From NCBI RefSeq assembly GCF_024437655.1, contig NZ_JANBVF010000025.1:1-64000 (forward strand): 64,000 nucleotides of DNA. The letters run 5' to 3'. This stretch comes from Chitinolyticbacter albus (GTDB taxonomy: Bacteria; Pseudomonadota; Gammaproteobacteria; Burkholderiales; Chitinibacteraceae). Position numbers and translations under genes: made by a program. Below, piece after piece: positions 18,857 through 28,075 of this stretch. The stretch's first letter is position 1, and the number at the start of each line of letters is the position of its first letter. The notes beneath the pieces are model-generated. The model was not told the origin of the DNA and did not search any database. It was given only the letters and a program-made list of their open reading frames with translations.

Positions 18857-19492
18857 ATGACTACACAACGTCCCCTGCTGATGGTCCTGGGCATGCTGGT
18901 CCTGGTAGCGCTGGTTGCATCGGGCATCTCGCCTTATGACCGGCCAACCTGGTGGCTGGAAGTCGCACCCGTGTTGGCGGCGGTACCCATTCTTGTCGCA
19001 AGCCGCCAGCGCTTTCCACTGACCAGCCTGTTGTACGTGCTGATCGCCGCGCACGCGCTGATCCTGATCTACGGCGGGGCGTACACCTATGCGCGCGTGC
19101 CGCTGGGCTTCTGGCTGGAACAGGGATTCGGCCTCGATCGCAATCCCTACGACAAGATCGGCCACTTTGCCCAGGGTTTCGTTCCGGTGCTGGTCGCGCG
19201 CGAAATTCTGCTGCGGGGCGGCTACGTGACCCACCGCGCCATGGCCAACTTCCTCGCCGGCAGCGTCACGCTGGCCATCTCGGCGCTCTACGAGCTGATC
19301 GAATGGCAGGCCGCGGTGATCATGGGCCAGGGCGCCGACGAATTCCTCGGCACCCAGGGCTACGAGTGGGACACCCAGGCCGACATGGGCTTTGCCCTGA
19401 TCGGTGCGATCGTGGCGCTACTGTTACTCGCACGCTGGCACGACAGGCTGATGGCACGCATGCCCGTCCGTGCCTCGCCACGGTCCGCCTGA
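18857..19492 (+). CDS. DUF2238 (YjdF-like) inner-membrane protein
   Basis: This 211-residue protein has about six hydrophobic segments and the family signatures NPYDKIGHFAQGFVPVLVAREI and ALYELIEWQAA followed by GTQGYEWDTQADMGFAL. The conserved His/Glu/Asp residues in the membrane segments are present. The function of the family is not established. It is packed in a probable operon: 3 bp after the CSD-DUF1294 gene, and overlapping the next gene by TGATG. Confidence 0.88.
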   Translation: MTTQRPLLMVLGMLVLVALVASGISPYDRPTWWLEVAPVLAAVPILVASRQRFPLTSLLYVLIAAHALILIYGGAYTYARVPLGFWLEQGFGLDRNPYDKIGHFAQGFVPVLVAREILLRGGYVTHRAMANFLAGSVTLAISALYELIEWQAAVIMGQGADEFLGTQGYEWDTQADMGFALIGAIVALLLLARWHDRLMARMPVRASPRSA

Positions 19493-20094
19493 TGGCATCG
19501 CATCCCTCGCCACAGCCGATCCTGATGCGGCGTATTGCCCGCGCGATTTCCATCGTCGGTCATCCGCTGCTCACCCTGCCCGCTGCCGTTTGTTTCGGCG
19601 CCGCGCCGCCTGGTTTGCTGCATTACGCAGCGGCTTCACTGCTCCTGATGGTGCTGCTGACCGTGCTGTTCATCGCCTGGCATGTACGGCGCGGTGACTG
19701 GGACAATGTTGACGCCAGCCGGCCGCACGAGCGCGCACGCTGGAATGCCTTCCTCGCAATCTTGCTGCTCGGCGCCAGTGCCGGGTTCGCGGTCGATCCG
19801 GCAACGCGCGGCCTGGCGCTGGGTTTCAGTTGTGCTCTGTTGCCGGTATTGCTGGGAATGCTGTTGTCGGACCGGCTCAAGCTGTCACAGCACGTGGCCT
19901 ACGCCACCTTCACGGCGCTGCTGCTTGCTGGCTCGGGCCTGGTGTTCACGCTGGCCGCTCTGCTGGCTGTCGGGCCACTGGCGTGGTCACGCGTCGTGCT
20001 GGAAAAGCACACGCCGCTGGAAACCGCAGCGGGCATGGCCAGCGGGATGCTGGCGGGAGGAGTGTTCTGGCTGGGGATTAACGGGCTACGCTGA
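19492..20094 (+). CDS. PAP2-like membrane protein (divergent phosphatase family)
   Basis: This 200-residue hydrophobic protein starts at an ATG overlapping the previous stop (TGATG). Motif remnants of type 2 phosphatidic acid phosphatases can be seen: DASRPHER (motif 1, Lys missing), LSQHVAYATF (motif 2, normally PSGH) and SRVVLEKHTPLETAAG (motif 3, SRx5H with the last acid as Glu). Five or six membrane segments are predicted by eye. It may be a lipid phosphatase or a non-catalytic relative. It is the last gene of the trio and converges with the next gene, with one base between the two stops. Confidence 0.65.
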   Translation: MASHPSPQPILMRRIARAISIVGHPLLTLPAAVCFGAAPPGLLHYAAASLLLMVLLTVLFIAWHVRRGDWDNVDASRPHERARWNAFLAILLLGASAGFAVDPATRGLALGFSCALLPVLLGMLLSDRLKLSQHVAYATFTALLLAGSGLVFTLAALLAVGPLAWSRVVLEKHTPLETAAGMASGMLAGGVFWLGINGLR

Positions 20095-20095
20095 A

Positions 20096-20476
20096 CTACT
20101 CCGGCCGGTCGATCGCGTGTTCGACCAGCGTTTCCAGCGACACATGCTCCAGGATGGATTCGTGTGTCGCGCCGAGCAGTAGCGGCGGTGCGTGGCCCTC
20201 GATCAGCGCTTCGATCCAGCGGCCGGCGCACACGCACCACTGATCGCCGGGCTTGAGGCCCGGAAAACCCCATTCCGGGCGGGGCGTGGACAGATCATTG
20301 CCATGGGTCTTGGAAAAAGCGAGGAATTCGGCCGTCATCTGCACGCACACCGTGTGCTGGCCGATATCGCCGGCACACTCGGCGCAATAACCGTCGCGCT
20401 CGAAACCGGTGACCGGGTCGCTGCTGCAGGGAAACAGTGGCAGGCCCAGTACCGACAGCTGGGTTTCGTCGTCCAT
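20096..20476 (-). CDS. DUF2237 family protein
   Basis: A 126-residue protein. Recognised by the family pattern: a start reading SVLGLPLFPCSSDPVTGFERDG, then YCAECAGDIGQHTVCVQMT, LAFSKTHGNDLSTPRPE, FPGLKPGDQWCVCAGRW. Several conserved Cys and His residues suggest a metal site. The length is typical. The function is unknown. It is transcribed away from the tatD-pilZ cluster but in the same orientation, and may be its last member (29-bp gap). Confidence 0.9.
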   Translation of the reverse strand: MDDETQLSVLGLPLFPCSSDPVTGFERDGYCAECAGDIGQHTVCVQMTAEFLAFSKTHGNDLSTPRPEWGFPGLKPGDQWCVCAGRWIEALIEGHAPPLLLGATHESILEHVSLETLVEHAIDRPE

Positions 20477-20504
20477 GGTCCTATCTCCTGTGCTTGCCGT
20501 TCGA

Positions 20505-21272
20505 TCAGGCGTCGATGCACATGCCGTCGTAGCCCACCTCGATCCCGGCGGGCAATCTGGCGCTCAAGGCGTGGTACTCGAGCTCGTGCGTCATGTGGAT
20601 CAGTACCGTGCGCGTCGCGGCGATGCGCTCGGCCGCAGCCAGCGATTGCGCCACGCCAAAGTGCGTCGGATGCGGCACTTCGCGCAGGCAGTCGAGGATG
20701 AGCACGTCGAGCCCTTGCAGCAAAGCGTAGCTGCTTTCCGGAATCTCCGAGACATCGGTCAGGTAGGCAACATTACCAATGCGAAATCCCAGTATGGGCC
20801 AACGGCCATGCAGCAAGGGGATGGGCTGCACGCGCACGCCAGCGGCGGCGAAGGGCTCGACGTCGACTTCAATGGGCGTGAGTACCGGCTTATCCCAGTA
20901 TTCATTGGGTTGCAGCAGCGTATAGGTGAAGCGGCTCTTGATGTGCTCGATGGTCAGCGTGTTGCCGTAGACCGGCAACGCGGCTTTTTGTAGCCAGCAC
21001 CAAGCACGCAGGTCGTCGATGCCATGGATATGGTCGGCGTGCGGATGGGTGTAGAGCACAGCATCCACATGCAGCAGATTCGCGCGCAGCGCTTGTGAGC
21101 GCAGGTCCGGCCCGGTATCGATCAGCAGCGTCTTGCCCTCGCTGCGGATCACCGCAGACGCGCGGGTACGGTGGTTGCGCGGATCGGGCGAGGTGCAGGT
21201 GGGGCAGCTGCAGCCCAGTGCCGGCGAGCCCCCGGAGGAGCCGACGCCGAGCAGCAGCACCTCGACGCTCAT
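20505..21272 (-). CDS. MBL-fold hydrolase, PhnP-like phosphodiesterase
   Basis: A 255-residue metallo-beta-lactamase-fold enzyme. The start LLLGVGSSGGSPALGCSCPTC is the PhnP/PqqB-type N-terminus with a cysteine cluster. The metal motif THPHADHIHGIDDLR (HxHxDH) is intact, followed by LLHGRWPILGFRIG, YLTDVSEIP and the C-terminal IHMTHELEY. PhnP hydrolyses cyclic ribose phosphates and other phosphodiesters; no phn operon is here, so the substrate is unknown. Its start overlaps the tatD stop by four bases (ATGA), so the two are translationally coupled. Confidence 0.88.
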   Translation of the reverse strand: MSVEVLLLGVGSSGGSPALGCSCPTCTSPDPRNHRTRASAVIRSEGKTLLIDTGPDLRSQALRANLLHVDAVLYTHPHADHIHGIDDLRAWCWLQKAALPVYGNTLTIEHIKSRFTYTLLQPNEYWDKPVLTPIEVDVEPFAAAGVRVQPIPLLHGRWPILGFRIGNVAYLTDVSEIPESSYALLQGLDVLILDCLREVPHPTHFGVAQSLAAAERIAATRTVLIHMTHELEYHALSARLPAGIEVGYDGMCIDA

Positions 21273-22039
21273 TGCGCCGCCCGGCTGAACAGCTTGAAAA
21301 AGTTGGCGGTGGTGGCGCTTGCCACCTCAGTGAGCGGCACGCCCCTCAGGTCGGCGATATGCTCGGCCACGTGCTTCACCCAGGCCGGCTGGTTGGTCTT
21401 GCCGCGAAACGGCATCGGTGCGAGATAGGGCGAATCGGTCTCGATCAGCATGCGCTCCAGCGGCACCCGGCGGGCGACTTCCTTGAGCTCCTCGGCCTTC
21501 TTGAAGGTGACGATGCCGGAGAACGAGATGTAGAAACCGAGTTCCATTGCCGCCTGTGCCACTTCCCAGCTCTCGGTGAAGCAGTGCATCACGCCACCGA
21601 CCTCATCGGCACGCTCCTCCTTGAGGATGCGGATGGTGTCCTCGGACGCGGAACGGGTATGGATGATCAGCGGAAGGCCGGTCTCGCGAGCGGCGCGGAT
21701 ATGCACGCGAAAACGCTCGCGCTGCCATTCCAGATCGCCTTCAAGCCGGTAGTAGTCGAGCCCGGTTTCTCCGATGGCGATGACACGAGCTTGCTGCGCC
21801 AACTCGACAAGGCCGGCAACGGTCGGCTCTTCGACATCCTCGTAGTCCGGGTGCACGCCGACCGACGCATAAAGATTGGGATAAGTGTCCGCCAGCGCCA
21901 TCACGCTGGGCCATTCGGGCAGGTTCACCGACACGCACAGCGCGTGCGTGACCCGGTTCTGCGCCATGTTGGCGAGCAGCTCGTCGATGTTCTCGGCAAG
22001 CTCGGGGAAATTGATGTGGCAGTGCGAATCGACGAACAT
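21269..22039 (-). CDS. tatD: TatD family 3'-5' DNA exonuclease / metal-dependent hydrolase
   Basis: This 256-residue protein has the TatD signatures FVDSHCHINFPEL (HxH metal ligands), GVHPDYEDVE, AIGETGLDYYR, PLIIHTRSASEDT, HCFTESWEVA and LIETDSPYLAP. All metal-binding residues are visible. In this position (tmk-holB-pilZ-tatD) it corresponds to the YcfH-type gene of many proteobacteria, involved in nucleic-acid turnover or repair. It is coupled to the MBL gene downstream. Confidence 0.93.
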   Translation of the reverse strand: MFVDSHCHINFPELAENIDELLANMAQNRVTHALCVSVNLPEWPSVMALADTYPNLYASVGVHPDYEDVEEPTVAGLVELAQQARVIAIGETGLDYYRLEGDLEWQRERFRVHIRAARETGLPLIIHTRSASEDTIRILKEERADEVGGVMHCFTESWEVAQAAMELGFYISFSGIVTFKKAEELKEVARRVPLERMLIETDSPYLAPMPFRGKTNQPAWVKHVAEHIADLRGVPLTEVASATTANFFKLFSRAAQ

Positions 22040-22069
22040 GGCGGCAGGCAGCGAGGGTGAGCCTCGATT

Positions 22070-22531
22070 CTACCGCGCTTTATGCCGCAGCCCGAGCGCA
22101 GCCGCTTCGGCGCCGGTCATGATGCCTGCACCGAGGCGATGCCAGCGCATCGCCGGGCGCCACCAGCGCAGCTCTGGCAATTGCAAATGCCAGCATTCAT
22201 CGCCGTAGAAGTGGACCAGCGCATTGCGCGCATCCAGCCAGTCCAGCGCCTTGAACGACCAGCTGCCGTAGGGTACGACGAACTCTTTGCGGCCCAGCCG
22301 CCGCGACAGATCCGCCGCATACAGCGTGAATACAGTGGCTTCCTCGAACGGGCAGTCGTAATCGGTGATGAAGAGCAGGCCGGCCACCGTTTCGTACTGC
22401 GCCAGCAGCACATAGCCGGGCAGCCTCACGCGCGTCGGCTCGCCGTCATGCAGCAGCGCCGAAGTCAGCGGCCAGGTGTCGTAGGGGCCAGGGTGGGATT
22501 GCAGCGCAAACCGGGTCGGCGCCAGCGTCAC
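22070..22531 (-). CDS. Conserved hypothetical protein between pilZ and tatD
   Basis: A 153-residue protein. The start is taken as the GTG at 22531, which overlaps the pilZ stop; the frame remains open further upstream, but that part lies inside pilZ. The sequence contains PGYVLLAQYETVAGLLFIT, DYDCPFEEATVFTLYAAD, KEFVVPYGSWSFKALDWLD and LPELRWWRPAMRWHRLG. There is no signal peptide, and the Trp content is high toward the end. I do not recognise the family. The tight coupling suggests it is transcribed with holB and pilZ. Confidence 0.7.
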   Translation of the reverse strand: MTLAPTRFALQSHPGPYDTWPLTSALLHDGEPTRVRLPGYVLLAQYETVAGLLFITDYDCPFEEATVFTLYAADLSRRLGRKEFVVPYGSWSFKALDWLDARNALVHFYGDECWHLQLPELRWWRPAMRWHRLGAGIMTGAEAAALGLRHKAR

Positions 22532-22890
22532 ATCGTGTGGGTGGTGCGGCTCGATTGCAGGTAGCCGCCGAGCAGCGATTCGATCTTGTTGCGCGCCTGG
22601 GCACCGGCCTCGTTGCTGGAGAACTGCACGCCTATGCCCTGCTGGTGGTTGTTGTGCGCACCCTGCGGCGTGATCCATACCACGTGACCGGACACAGCGA
22701 TCTTGGCCGGATCGTCCAACAACGACAACAGCATGAACACCTCGTCGCCGAGGCGATAAGGCTTGTTGGTGGGGATGAAGATGCCACCGCTCTTCACAAA
22801 GGGCATGTAGGACGCGTAGAGCGCGGCCTTTTCCTTGATATTCAGCGATAACACGCCAGGCCGGGTGGCCTGCGGCTTTGGAGCTTCCAT
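22528..22890 (-). CDS. pilZ: PilZ domain protein, type IV pilus assembly PilZ
   Basis: A 120-residue protein. It has the start RPGVLSLNIKEKAALYASYM followed by PFVKSGGIFIPTNKPYRLGDE and GHVVWITPQGAHNNHQQGIG, the pattern of the founding PilZ protein, which lacks the RxxxR c-di-GMP motif and acts with PilB and FimX in pilus extension. The location directly after holB is the same as in Pseudomonas. The GTG start of the next gene overlaps its stop. Confidence 0.93.
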   Translation of the reverse strand: MEAPKPQATRPGVLSLNIKEKAALYASYMPFVKSGGIFIPTNKPYRLGDEVFMLLSLLDDPAKIAVSGHVVWITPQGAHNNHQQGIGVQFSSNEAGAQARNKIESLLGGYLQSSRTTHTM

Positions 22891-22907
22891 CAGTCGTCTT
22901 CCTTCGT

Positions 22908-23927
22908 CTATCCCTTGGCCCGGCTCACCCGGAACGCTGCCACATAATCGTTGAGCAGCGATTCGTAAACGAGGCGCAGGTTGAGCGGATGGTGTGCCAG
23001 CCGTTGTGCGGCCTGCAGCGTTTCGCTGTATTTCACCAGCTGCGGCGCGCGGACCGACAACCGCGTCAGCTCATCCTTGCAATCGGGATAATAGCGGAGT
23101 TTGCCCGATAGCCCCACGCTGACCAGATCGTAGACCCATTTTTGCAGCCAGCCGATCACCAGTGCCGTATCGAGCTTGGATTTTTCCAGTTCTGCTGCCA
23201 CGGCCAGCACGTCGAGCGCACCTGGATTGGCGAGGTGTCCCAGCACGCTCTCGCGCATGGGCAGCCATTCGGCGTGCGCGTCGTCCAGCGCCGCCAGCGG
23301 CGCGCCGCCGGTATGCGCCAGATGCAACTCCGGGTTCACCACGCCCTGTACGGCCAGCCAGCCAGCGGCTGCGGCGTGATCGGGCATGGGCAAGGGGTAG
23401 ATGCGACAACGGCTGCGTATCGTTGGCAACAATCGGCGCCAGTGATGCGCGACCAGGATGAACTGTGCGCCGGCCGGCGGTTCTTCCAGCGTCTTGAGAA
23501 AGGCATTGGCCGCCGCCGCATTGAGGCTTTCTGCCGGGTAGACCACGGTCACCTTGGCACCGCCACGGTGCGTGGTCAGGTTGACGAAGTCGGCGAGCTC
23601 GCGCACGTCGTCGACGCCAATCACCGGCAGCTTGCGCTTCGGCTTGCTACCCTCTTCCTCGTCGTCGGCCTCGTCGGCCGGTGCCAGCACGCGATAGTCC
23701 GGGTGATTACCCGCGGCGAACCAGCGGCAACCCTCGCACACGCCGCACGGCTCGGTGGTCTTGCTGGGGGCCTCGCACAAAAACCAGGCCGCCAGGCGCT
23801 CGGCGAACCGCCGCTTGCCCACGCCAGGTTCACCGGTCAGCAGCAGCGCGTGCGGCATGCGGGCGGTGCCGGCGATCAATTCCTGCCAGGCGCCGTGCTG
23901 CCACGGATAAAGCGGCTCGCCTATCAT
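22908..23927 (-). CDS. holB: DNA polymerase III delta' subunit
   Basis: A 339-residue clamp-loader subunit of the replicative polymerase. It has Walker [13 protein letters not shown] (about residue 32), a zinc-binding cysteine cluster [17 protein letters not shown], sensor region [23 protein letters not shown] and the SRC motif [10 protein letters not shown]. An acidic insertion [16 protein letters not shown] sits after the zinc module. It overlaps tmk by four bases (ATGA), and pilZ follows 17 bp later, giving a tmk-holB-pilZ operon. Confidence 0.95.
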   Translation of the reverse strand: MIGEPLYPWQHGAWQELIAGTARMPHALLLTGEPGVGKRRFAERLAAWFLCEAPSKTTEPCGVCEGCRWFAAGNHPDYRVLAPADEADDEEEGSKPKRKLPVIGVDDVRELADFVNLTTHRGGAKVTVVYPAESLNAAAANAFLKTLEEPPAGAQFILVAHHWRRLLPTIRSRCRIYPLPMPDHAAAAGWLAVQGVVNPELHLAHTGGAPLAALDDAHAEWLPMRESVLGHLANPGALDVLAVAAELEKSKLDTALVIGWLQKWVYDLVSVGLSGKLRYYPDCKDELTRLSVRAPQLVKYSETLQAAQRLAHHPLNLRLVYESLLNDYVAAFRVSRAKG

Positions 23928-24568
23928 GCGGCGAGATCCAACCAGAGCGGCAACGCGGCTTCGAGCCTAGCCTGGATGGCCTCGATACTGCCGGAGGCGT
24001 CGATCACGCGGATGCGATCGGGCGCGGCCGCAGCGCGTTCCAGGTAGGCCGCGCGCACGCGAGCGTGAAAATCGGCCGCTTCGCGCTCGAAACGGTCGAG
24101 CTCGCGGCCATTGGCCAGACGCGCACTCGACACTTCCGGCGGCACGTCGAAGAGCAGCGTCAGATCAGGTTCGATGCGTGCGGCGCCCGCGCCCTGCACC
24201 CAATCCTCCAGCGCCTCGAACTTTTCGCGTGGCAGGCCGCGACCGCCGCCCTGGTAGGCAAAGGTCGCGTCGGAAAAACGATCGCACAACACCCACTCGC
24301 CGCGTTCCAGCGCGGGCGCGATCACCCGCGCCAGGTGCTCTCGGCGCGCGGCGAACATCAGCAGCGCCTCAGTTTCCAGATGCATCGGTTCGGCCAGCAG
24401 CCATTCGCGCAGCTTTTCACCGAGCGGCGTGCCGCCCGGCTCACGCGTGCGCACCAGCGGTATGCCACGCGCGATCAGCCAACGCGCCAACCACAGCAGC
24501 TGGGTACTCTTGCCAGCGCCGTCGACGCCTTCTACGGAAATGAAGCGGCCACGGGGTATCGATTTCAT
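23924..24568 (-). CDS. tmk: Thymidylate kinase
   Basis: A 214-residue enzyme converting dTMP to dTDP. It has a P-loop [12 protein letters not shown], the DR motif [18 protein letters not shown] with its lid, [14 protein letters not shown] and [16 protein letters not shown]. The length is typical. It is first in the tmk-holB-pilZ run and overlaps holB. The usual mltG gene upstream is absent; a small membrane protein takes the upstream position instead. Confidence 0.96.
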   Translation of the reverse strand: MKSIPRGRFISVEGVDGAGKSTQLLWLARWLIARGIPLVRTREPGGTPLGEKLREWLLAEPMHLETEALLMFAARREHLARVIAPALERGEWVLCDRFSDATFAYQGGGRGLPREKFEALEDWVQGAGAARIEPDLTLLFDVPPEVSSARLANGRELDRFEREAADFHARVRAAYLERAAAAPDRIRVIDASGSIEAIQARLEAALPLWLDLAA

Positions 24569-24606
24569 GATGGCGATTGTCTCATAGCCCGCGACGCGGG
24601 CGCGCA

Positions 24607-24936
24607 TCAACGCTTGCGAGAGGCCAGGAAATAGGCCGTCAGCAGCAATGCCAAGCCGGCAAGCACCAATAGCCCCTCTATGCCCGCAGCGATGCCGGAG
24701 TAGAGCAGGCGTTGCTGCATTTCCATCCCGGTCATGACGTCGGAACGGATCAGCAACACGGTGAACACCGGCTTGAGTACCGTCGCCAGCAGGTAACAGA
24801 CCAAACCCGCCCAGGCAAAGCCGCGACCAGCGGGACGATGTTTTTGCATGATGAGCAGTACCAGGGCAACCAGCAGCACCGCCAGTGCGGGCAACTGCCC
24901 CAATGCCAGTAGCCCCATTTGCATCAGCCCATCCAT
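24607..24936 (-). CDS. Small four-helix membrane protein of unknown function
   Basis: This 109-residue protein is nearly entirely hydrophobic, with four segments: [38 protein letters not shown], a third around [19 protein letters not shown], and an end in YFLASRKR. The ATG at 24936 is two bases after the dxs stop codon. No family is recognised. By spacing it is co-transcribed with dxs. Confidence 0.7.
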   Translation of the reverse strand: MDGLMQMGLLALGQLPALAVLLVALVLLIMQKHRPAGRGFAWAGLVCYLLATVLKPVFTVLLIRSDVMTGMEMQQRLLYSGIAAGIEGLLVLAGLALLLTAYFLASRKR

Positions 24937-24938
24937 GA

Positions 24939-26786
24939 TCAACCCAGCCGTTGCCGGATGCTGGCTTCGATACCCGCGGCATCGAGACCGCAATCGGCCA
25001 GCAGCTGCTTTTGCTCGCCATGATCGACATAGCCATCGGGCAGGCCCAGCTGCAGCACCGGTACGCTGATGCCGGCGGCGGCCAGCGTTTCGAGCACCGC
25101 GCTGCCGGCGCCGCCCATGATGGCGTTCTCTTCGACCGTGACCAGCAGCGCATGGTTTGCGGCCAGTTGCTTCACGAGTTCGACATCGAGCGGCTTTACA
25201 AAGCGCATATTGGCCACCGTCGCTCCCAGCACCTCGCCGGCCTTGAGCGCAGGCTCCAGCAGCGTGCCAAAAGCAAGTATCGCCACCTGGGCGCCCGTGC
25301 GGCGGACTTCGCCACGGCCCCAGGGCACGCCGGTGAGGGCGGGATCGAGCGCGACGCCAGGGCCGGTGCCGCGCGGATAGCGCACCGCCGCCGGGCCGGG
25401 GTGGCGATAGGCGGACACCAGCATCTGCCGGCATTCGTTCTCGTCAGACGGCGCCAGCACCGCCATGTTCGGCACGCAGCGCAGGAAAGACAGATCAAAC
25501 GAGCCGGCATGCGTGGGGCCATCGGCGCCGACGAGGCCAGCCCGGTCGATCGCAAACGTGACGTCCAGGTTCTGCAGCGCCACGTCGTGGATCAACTGAT
25601 CGTAGGCGCGCTGCAAAAAGGTGGAATAGATGGCAACGACAGGCTTGAGCCCTTCGCACGCCAGGCCCGCGGCAAAGGTCACCGCATGCTGTTCGGCGAT
25701 ACCCACGTCGAAATAACGGGTCGGGTATTCCTGCTCGAAGCGCACGAGGCCTGAGCCCTCGCGCATCGCCGGCGTGATGGCGACGAGCTTGTCATCGCTG
25801 GCCGCCATATCGCACAGCCAGTCGCCAAACACCTGCGTGTAGTTGACCTTGCCGCCGCCCTTGCCGCCGGCCATGCCGTTTTCCGGGGTGAACGGGGTGA
25901 CCGCGTGGTACTTGACCGGATCATCAACGGCAAGCTTGTAACCCTGCCCCTTCTTGGTCACCACGTGCAGGAACTGCGGTCCGGACAACTTCTTGATATT
26001 GGCAAGCGTAGTCACCAGCGCATCGAGATTATGACCATCGATGGGGCCGATGTAGTTGAAACCCAGCTCTTCGAACAGCGTAGCCGGCGAGAAGAAGCCC
26101 TTCACGTGCTCCTCACCCTTCCTGGCGAGCTCCTTCAGCGGCGGCACCACGTCGAGCACCTTGCCCGAAGCATTGCGAAAGCCGTTGTAGAACTTGCCCG
26201 ACAGCAGCTTGGCCAGGTAGTTGTTGAACGCGCCGACATTGGGCGAGATCGACATCTCGTTGTCGTTGAGGATGACCAGCAGGTCGACATCGCGATGGCC
26301 GGCGTTAAAGAGCGCCTCGACCGCCTGGCCCGCCGTCATCGCGCCGTCGCCGATCACGGCAATGGCGCGGCGCTGCTCGCCCTTGATCTTGGCCGCCTCG
26401 GCAAAACCGAGCGCCGCGCCGATCGAGGTGCTGGAATGGCCTACGCCAAAGGTGTCGTACTCGCTTTCCTCGCGCTTGGGAAAGCCGGCGAGGCCGCCCT
26501 GCTTGCGCATGGTGTGCATCTGTTCGCGCCGGCCGGTCAGCACCTTGTGCGGGTAGCTCTGGTGGCCAACATCCCACACCAGCCGGTCATGCGGCGTATC
26601 GAACACGTAATGCAGCGCAATGGTGAGATCGACCGCGCCGAGATTGGAGGCAAAGTGGCCGCCGGTCTGGCTGATGCTGTCGAGCAGGAACTGGCGCAAT
26701 TCGGCCGCGACCTGCGGCAGCGCGCGGCGCTCCAGGCGGCGCAGATCGGCCGGGCAGGCAATGGAATCGAGAAAGGACATCGTCAT
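24939..26786 (-). CDS. dxs: 1-deoxy-D-xylulose-5-phosphate synthase
   Basis: A 615-residue thiamine-diphosphate enzyme that condenses pyruvate and glyceraldehyde 3-phosphate, the first step of the MEP isoprenoid pathway. It has the N-terminal [19 protein letters not shown], the ThDP motif [14 protein letters not shown]...[12 protein letters not shown], the catalytic region [17 protein letters not shown] and the transketolase C-domain. It starts at ATG 26786 or, six bases later, 26780. It is followed by the small membrane gene and preceded 10 bp upstream by ispA, so both MEP/prenyl enzymes share an operon. Confidence 0.97.
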   Translation of the reverse strand: MTMSFLDSIACPADLRRLERRALPQVAAELRQFLLDSISQTGGHFASNLGAVDLTIALHYVFDTPHDRLVWDVGHQSYPHKVLTGRREQMHTMRKQGGLAGFPKREESEYDTFGVGHSSTSIGAALGFAEAAKIKGEQRRAIAVIGDGAMTAGQAVEALFNAGHRDVDLLVILNDNEMSISPNVGAFNNYLAKLLSGKFYNGFRNASGKVLDVVPPLKELARKGEEHVKGFFSPATLFEELGFNYIGPIDGHNLDALVTTLANIKKLSGPQFLHVVTKKGQGYKLAVDDPVKYHAVTPFTPENGMAGGKGGGKVNYTQVFGDWLCDMAASDDKLVAITPAMREGSGLVRFEQEYPTRYFDVGIAEQHAVTFAAGLACEGLKPVVAIYSTFLQRAYDQLIHDVALQNLDVTFAIDRAGLVGADGPTHAGSFDLSFLRCVPNMAVLAPSDENECRQMLVSAYRHPGPAAVRYPRGTGPGVALDPALTGVPWGRGEVRRTGAQVAILAFGTLLEPALKAGEVLGATVANMRFVKPLDVELVKQLAANHALLVTVEENAIMGGAGSAVLETLAAAGISVPVLQLGLPDGYVDHGEQKQLLADCGLDAAGIEASIRQRLG

Positions 26787-26796
26787 TGATTTGAAT

Positions 26797-27687
26797 TCAG
26801 TGGCTACGGGCGACGATATAGTCAGCGAGGTCCAAGAGGCGCTCTGCGCGCGCGCCAAACGGCGCCAGCGCCGCACGGGCGTCAAGCTGCAGTTCGGCCG
26901 CCTTGTCACGGGCGCCCTTGAGACCCAACAGGGCCACGTAGGTGGGTTTATTGTTGGCGGCGTCCTTGCCGGCGGTCTTGCCCAGCGTGGCGGTGTCGGC
27001 TTCCTCGTCGAGGATGTCGTCGACCACCTGGAAAGCGAGGCCCATGCATTTGGCAAAATGGTCGACCCGCGCGAGCTCTTCGTCCGACAGTGGCTCACCG
27101 CAATGCGCGCCGAGCAAGACCGCCGCGCGAATCAGCGCACCGGTCTTGAGGATGTGCATCAGCTCGAGTTCAGGCAGCGTCAAGGTCTGCCCGACGCTGT
27201 AAAGATCGACGCCCTGCCCGCCGCACATGCCGAGGCTACCCGACGCGCGGGCGAGGATGCCGACCATCTTGAGCTGGGTGGCCGGCTGGTCGGCCAATGC
27301 GTGATGCGATAACACGTCGAAGGCGGCGGTCTGCAGCGCGTCGCCCGCCAAGAGCGCGGTCGCCTCGTCGAAAGCAACATGGACGGTCGGCTTGCCACGG
27401 CGCAACACGTCGTTGTCCATCGCCGGCATGTCGTCGTGCACCAGCGAGTAGGCATGGATCAGCTCGACCGCCGCGCCGGCATACGCCAGCCGTTCCGGCG
27501 AGGCCGCAGTGAGCTCGCCAGCAGCGAACGCCAACAGCGGGCGCACGCGCTTACCGCCATCGAGCACGGCGTAGCGCATCGCTTCATGTAATCGGGCCGG
27601 CAGGTGGTCGGCGCGCGGCAGCACGGCGGAAAGTGTGTCTTCCATGCGGGCCTGCACGCCCTGCATCCACGACTTGAAATCGCTCAT
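26797..27687 (-). CDS. ispA: Farnesyl diphosphate synthase (polyprenyl synthetase)
   Basis: A 296-residue short-chain trans-prenyltransferase. It has GGKRVRPLL near residue 45, the first aspartate-rich motif [17 protein letters not shown] (about 85-101) and the second [10 protein letters not shown] (about 220). Two small residues inserted in the first motif (DDxxxxD) mark bacterial FPP synthase. The length is typical. It overlaps xseB by four bases (ATGA). The order xseB-ispA-dxs is the standard proteobacterial arrangement. Confidence 0.96.
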   Translation of the reverse strand: MSDFKSWMQGVQARMEDTLSAVLPRADHLPARLHEAMRYAVLDGGKRVRPLLAFAAGELTAASPERLAYAGAAVELIHAYSLVHDDMPAMDNDVLRRGKPTVHVAFDEATALLAGDALQTAAFDVLSHHALADQPATQLKMVGILARASGSLGMCGGQGVDLYSVGQTLTLPELELMHILKTGALIRAAVLLGAHCGEPLSDEELARVDHFAKCMGLAFQVVDDILDEEADTATLGKTAGKDAANNKPTYVALLGLKGARDKAAELQLDARAALAPFGARAERLLDLADYIVARSH

Positions 27688-27917
27688 GCGCCCTCCTGTG
27701 GCGAAAACGGCTTGAGTTCACCGTTTTCCAGCACCTTGAGCTGCTGTTCGGCGTCCGCGAGCTTGCCTTGGCAGAACTGCAGCAGCGTCTGGCCGCGCTG
27801 GTAGGCGGCGAGCGAGGCTTCGAGTGGCAGCTGGCCGGATTCGAGTTCACCGATCAGCGCTTCGAGCTCGGCAAAGCCGGCCTCGAACGACTCGGGCTGT
27901 TTGGCTGCTTTCGGCAT
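27684..27917 (-). CDS. xseB: Exodeoxyribonuclease VII small subunit
   Basis: A 77-residue protein with the family core FEAGFAELEALIGELESGQLP followed by LEASLAAYQRGQTLLQFCQ and KLADAEQQLKVLENGEL. It forms the helical small subunits of exonuclease VII. The ATG at 27917 fits the family length; the frame extends upstream without similarity. It is the first gene of the xseB-ispA-dxs operon and diverges from the GlmS-like gene. Confidence 0.95.
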   Translation of the reverse strand: MPKAAKQPESFEAGFAELEALIGELESGQLPLEASLAAYQRGQTLLQFCQGKLADAEQQLKVLENGELKPFSPQEGA

Positions 27918-28075
27918 GGGAATCTGGCCTTGGGAAATCCACGGACGATAGCGGAAACGCCAAAGCCCAGTCAATGCAATGGCCATGCCAAGGCCGCTAC
28001 GGAACGCAGTCGCTGCGCTTTCGTAAATGAATACCACTGCCTACGATGAAGCAACTCCCAACGGCCCGCCATCCC

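Noticed and set aside
24939-27098. DXS start about 100 codons further upstream
   Set aside because: The extra part lies inside ispA, antisense to nothing but overlapping it in the same direction. The known Dxs N-terminus begins at 26786/26780.
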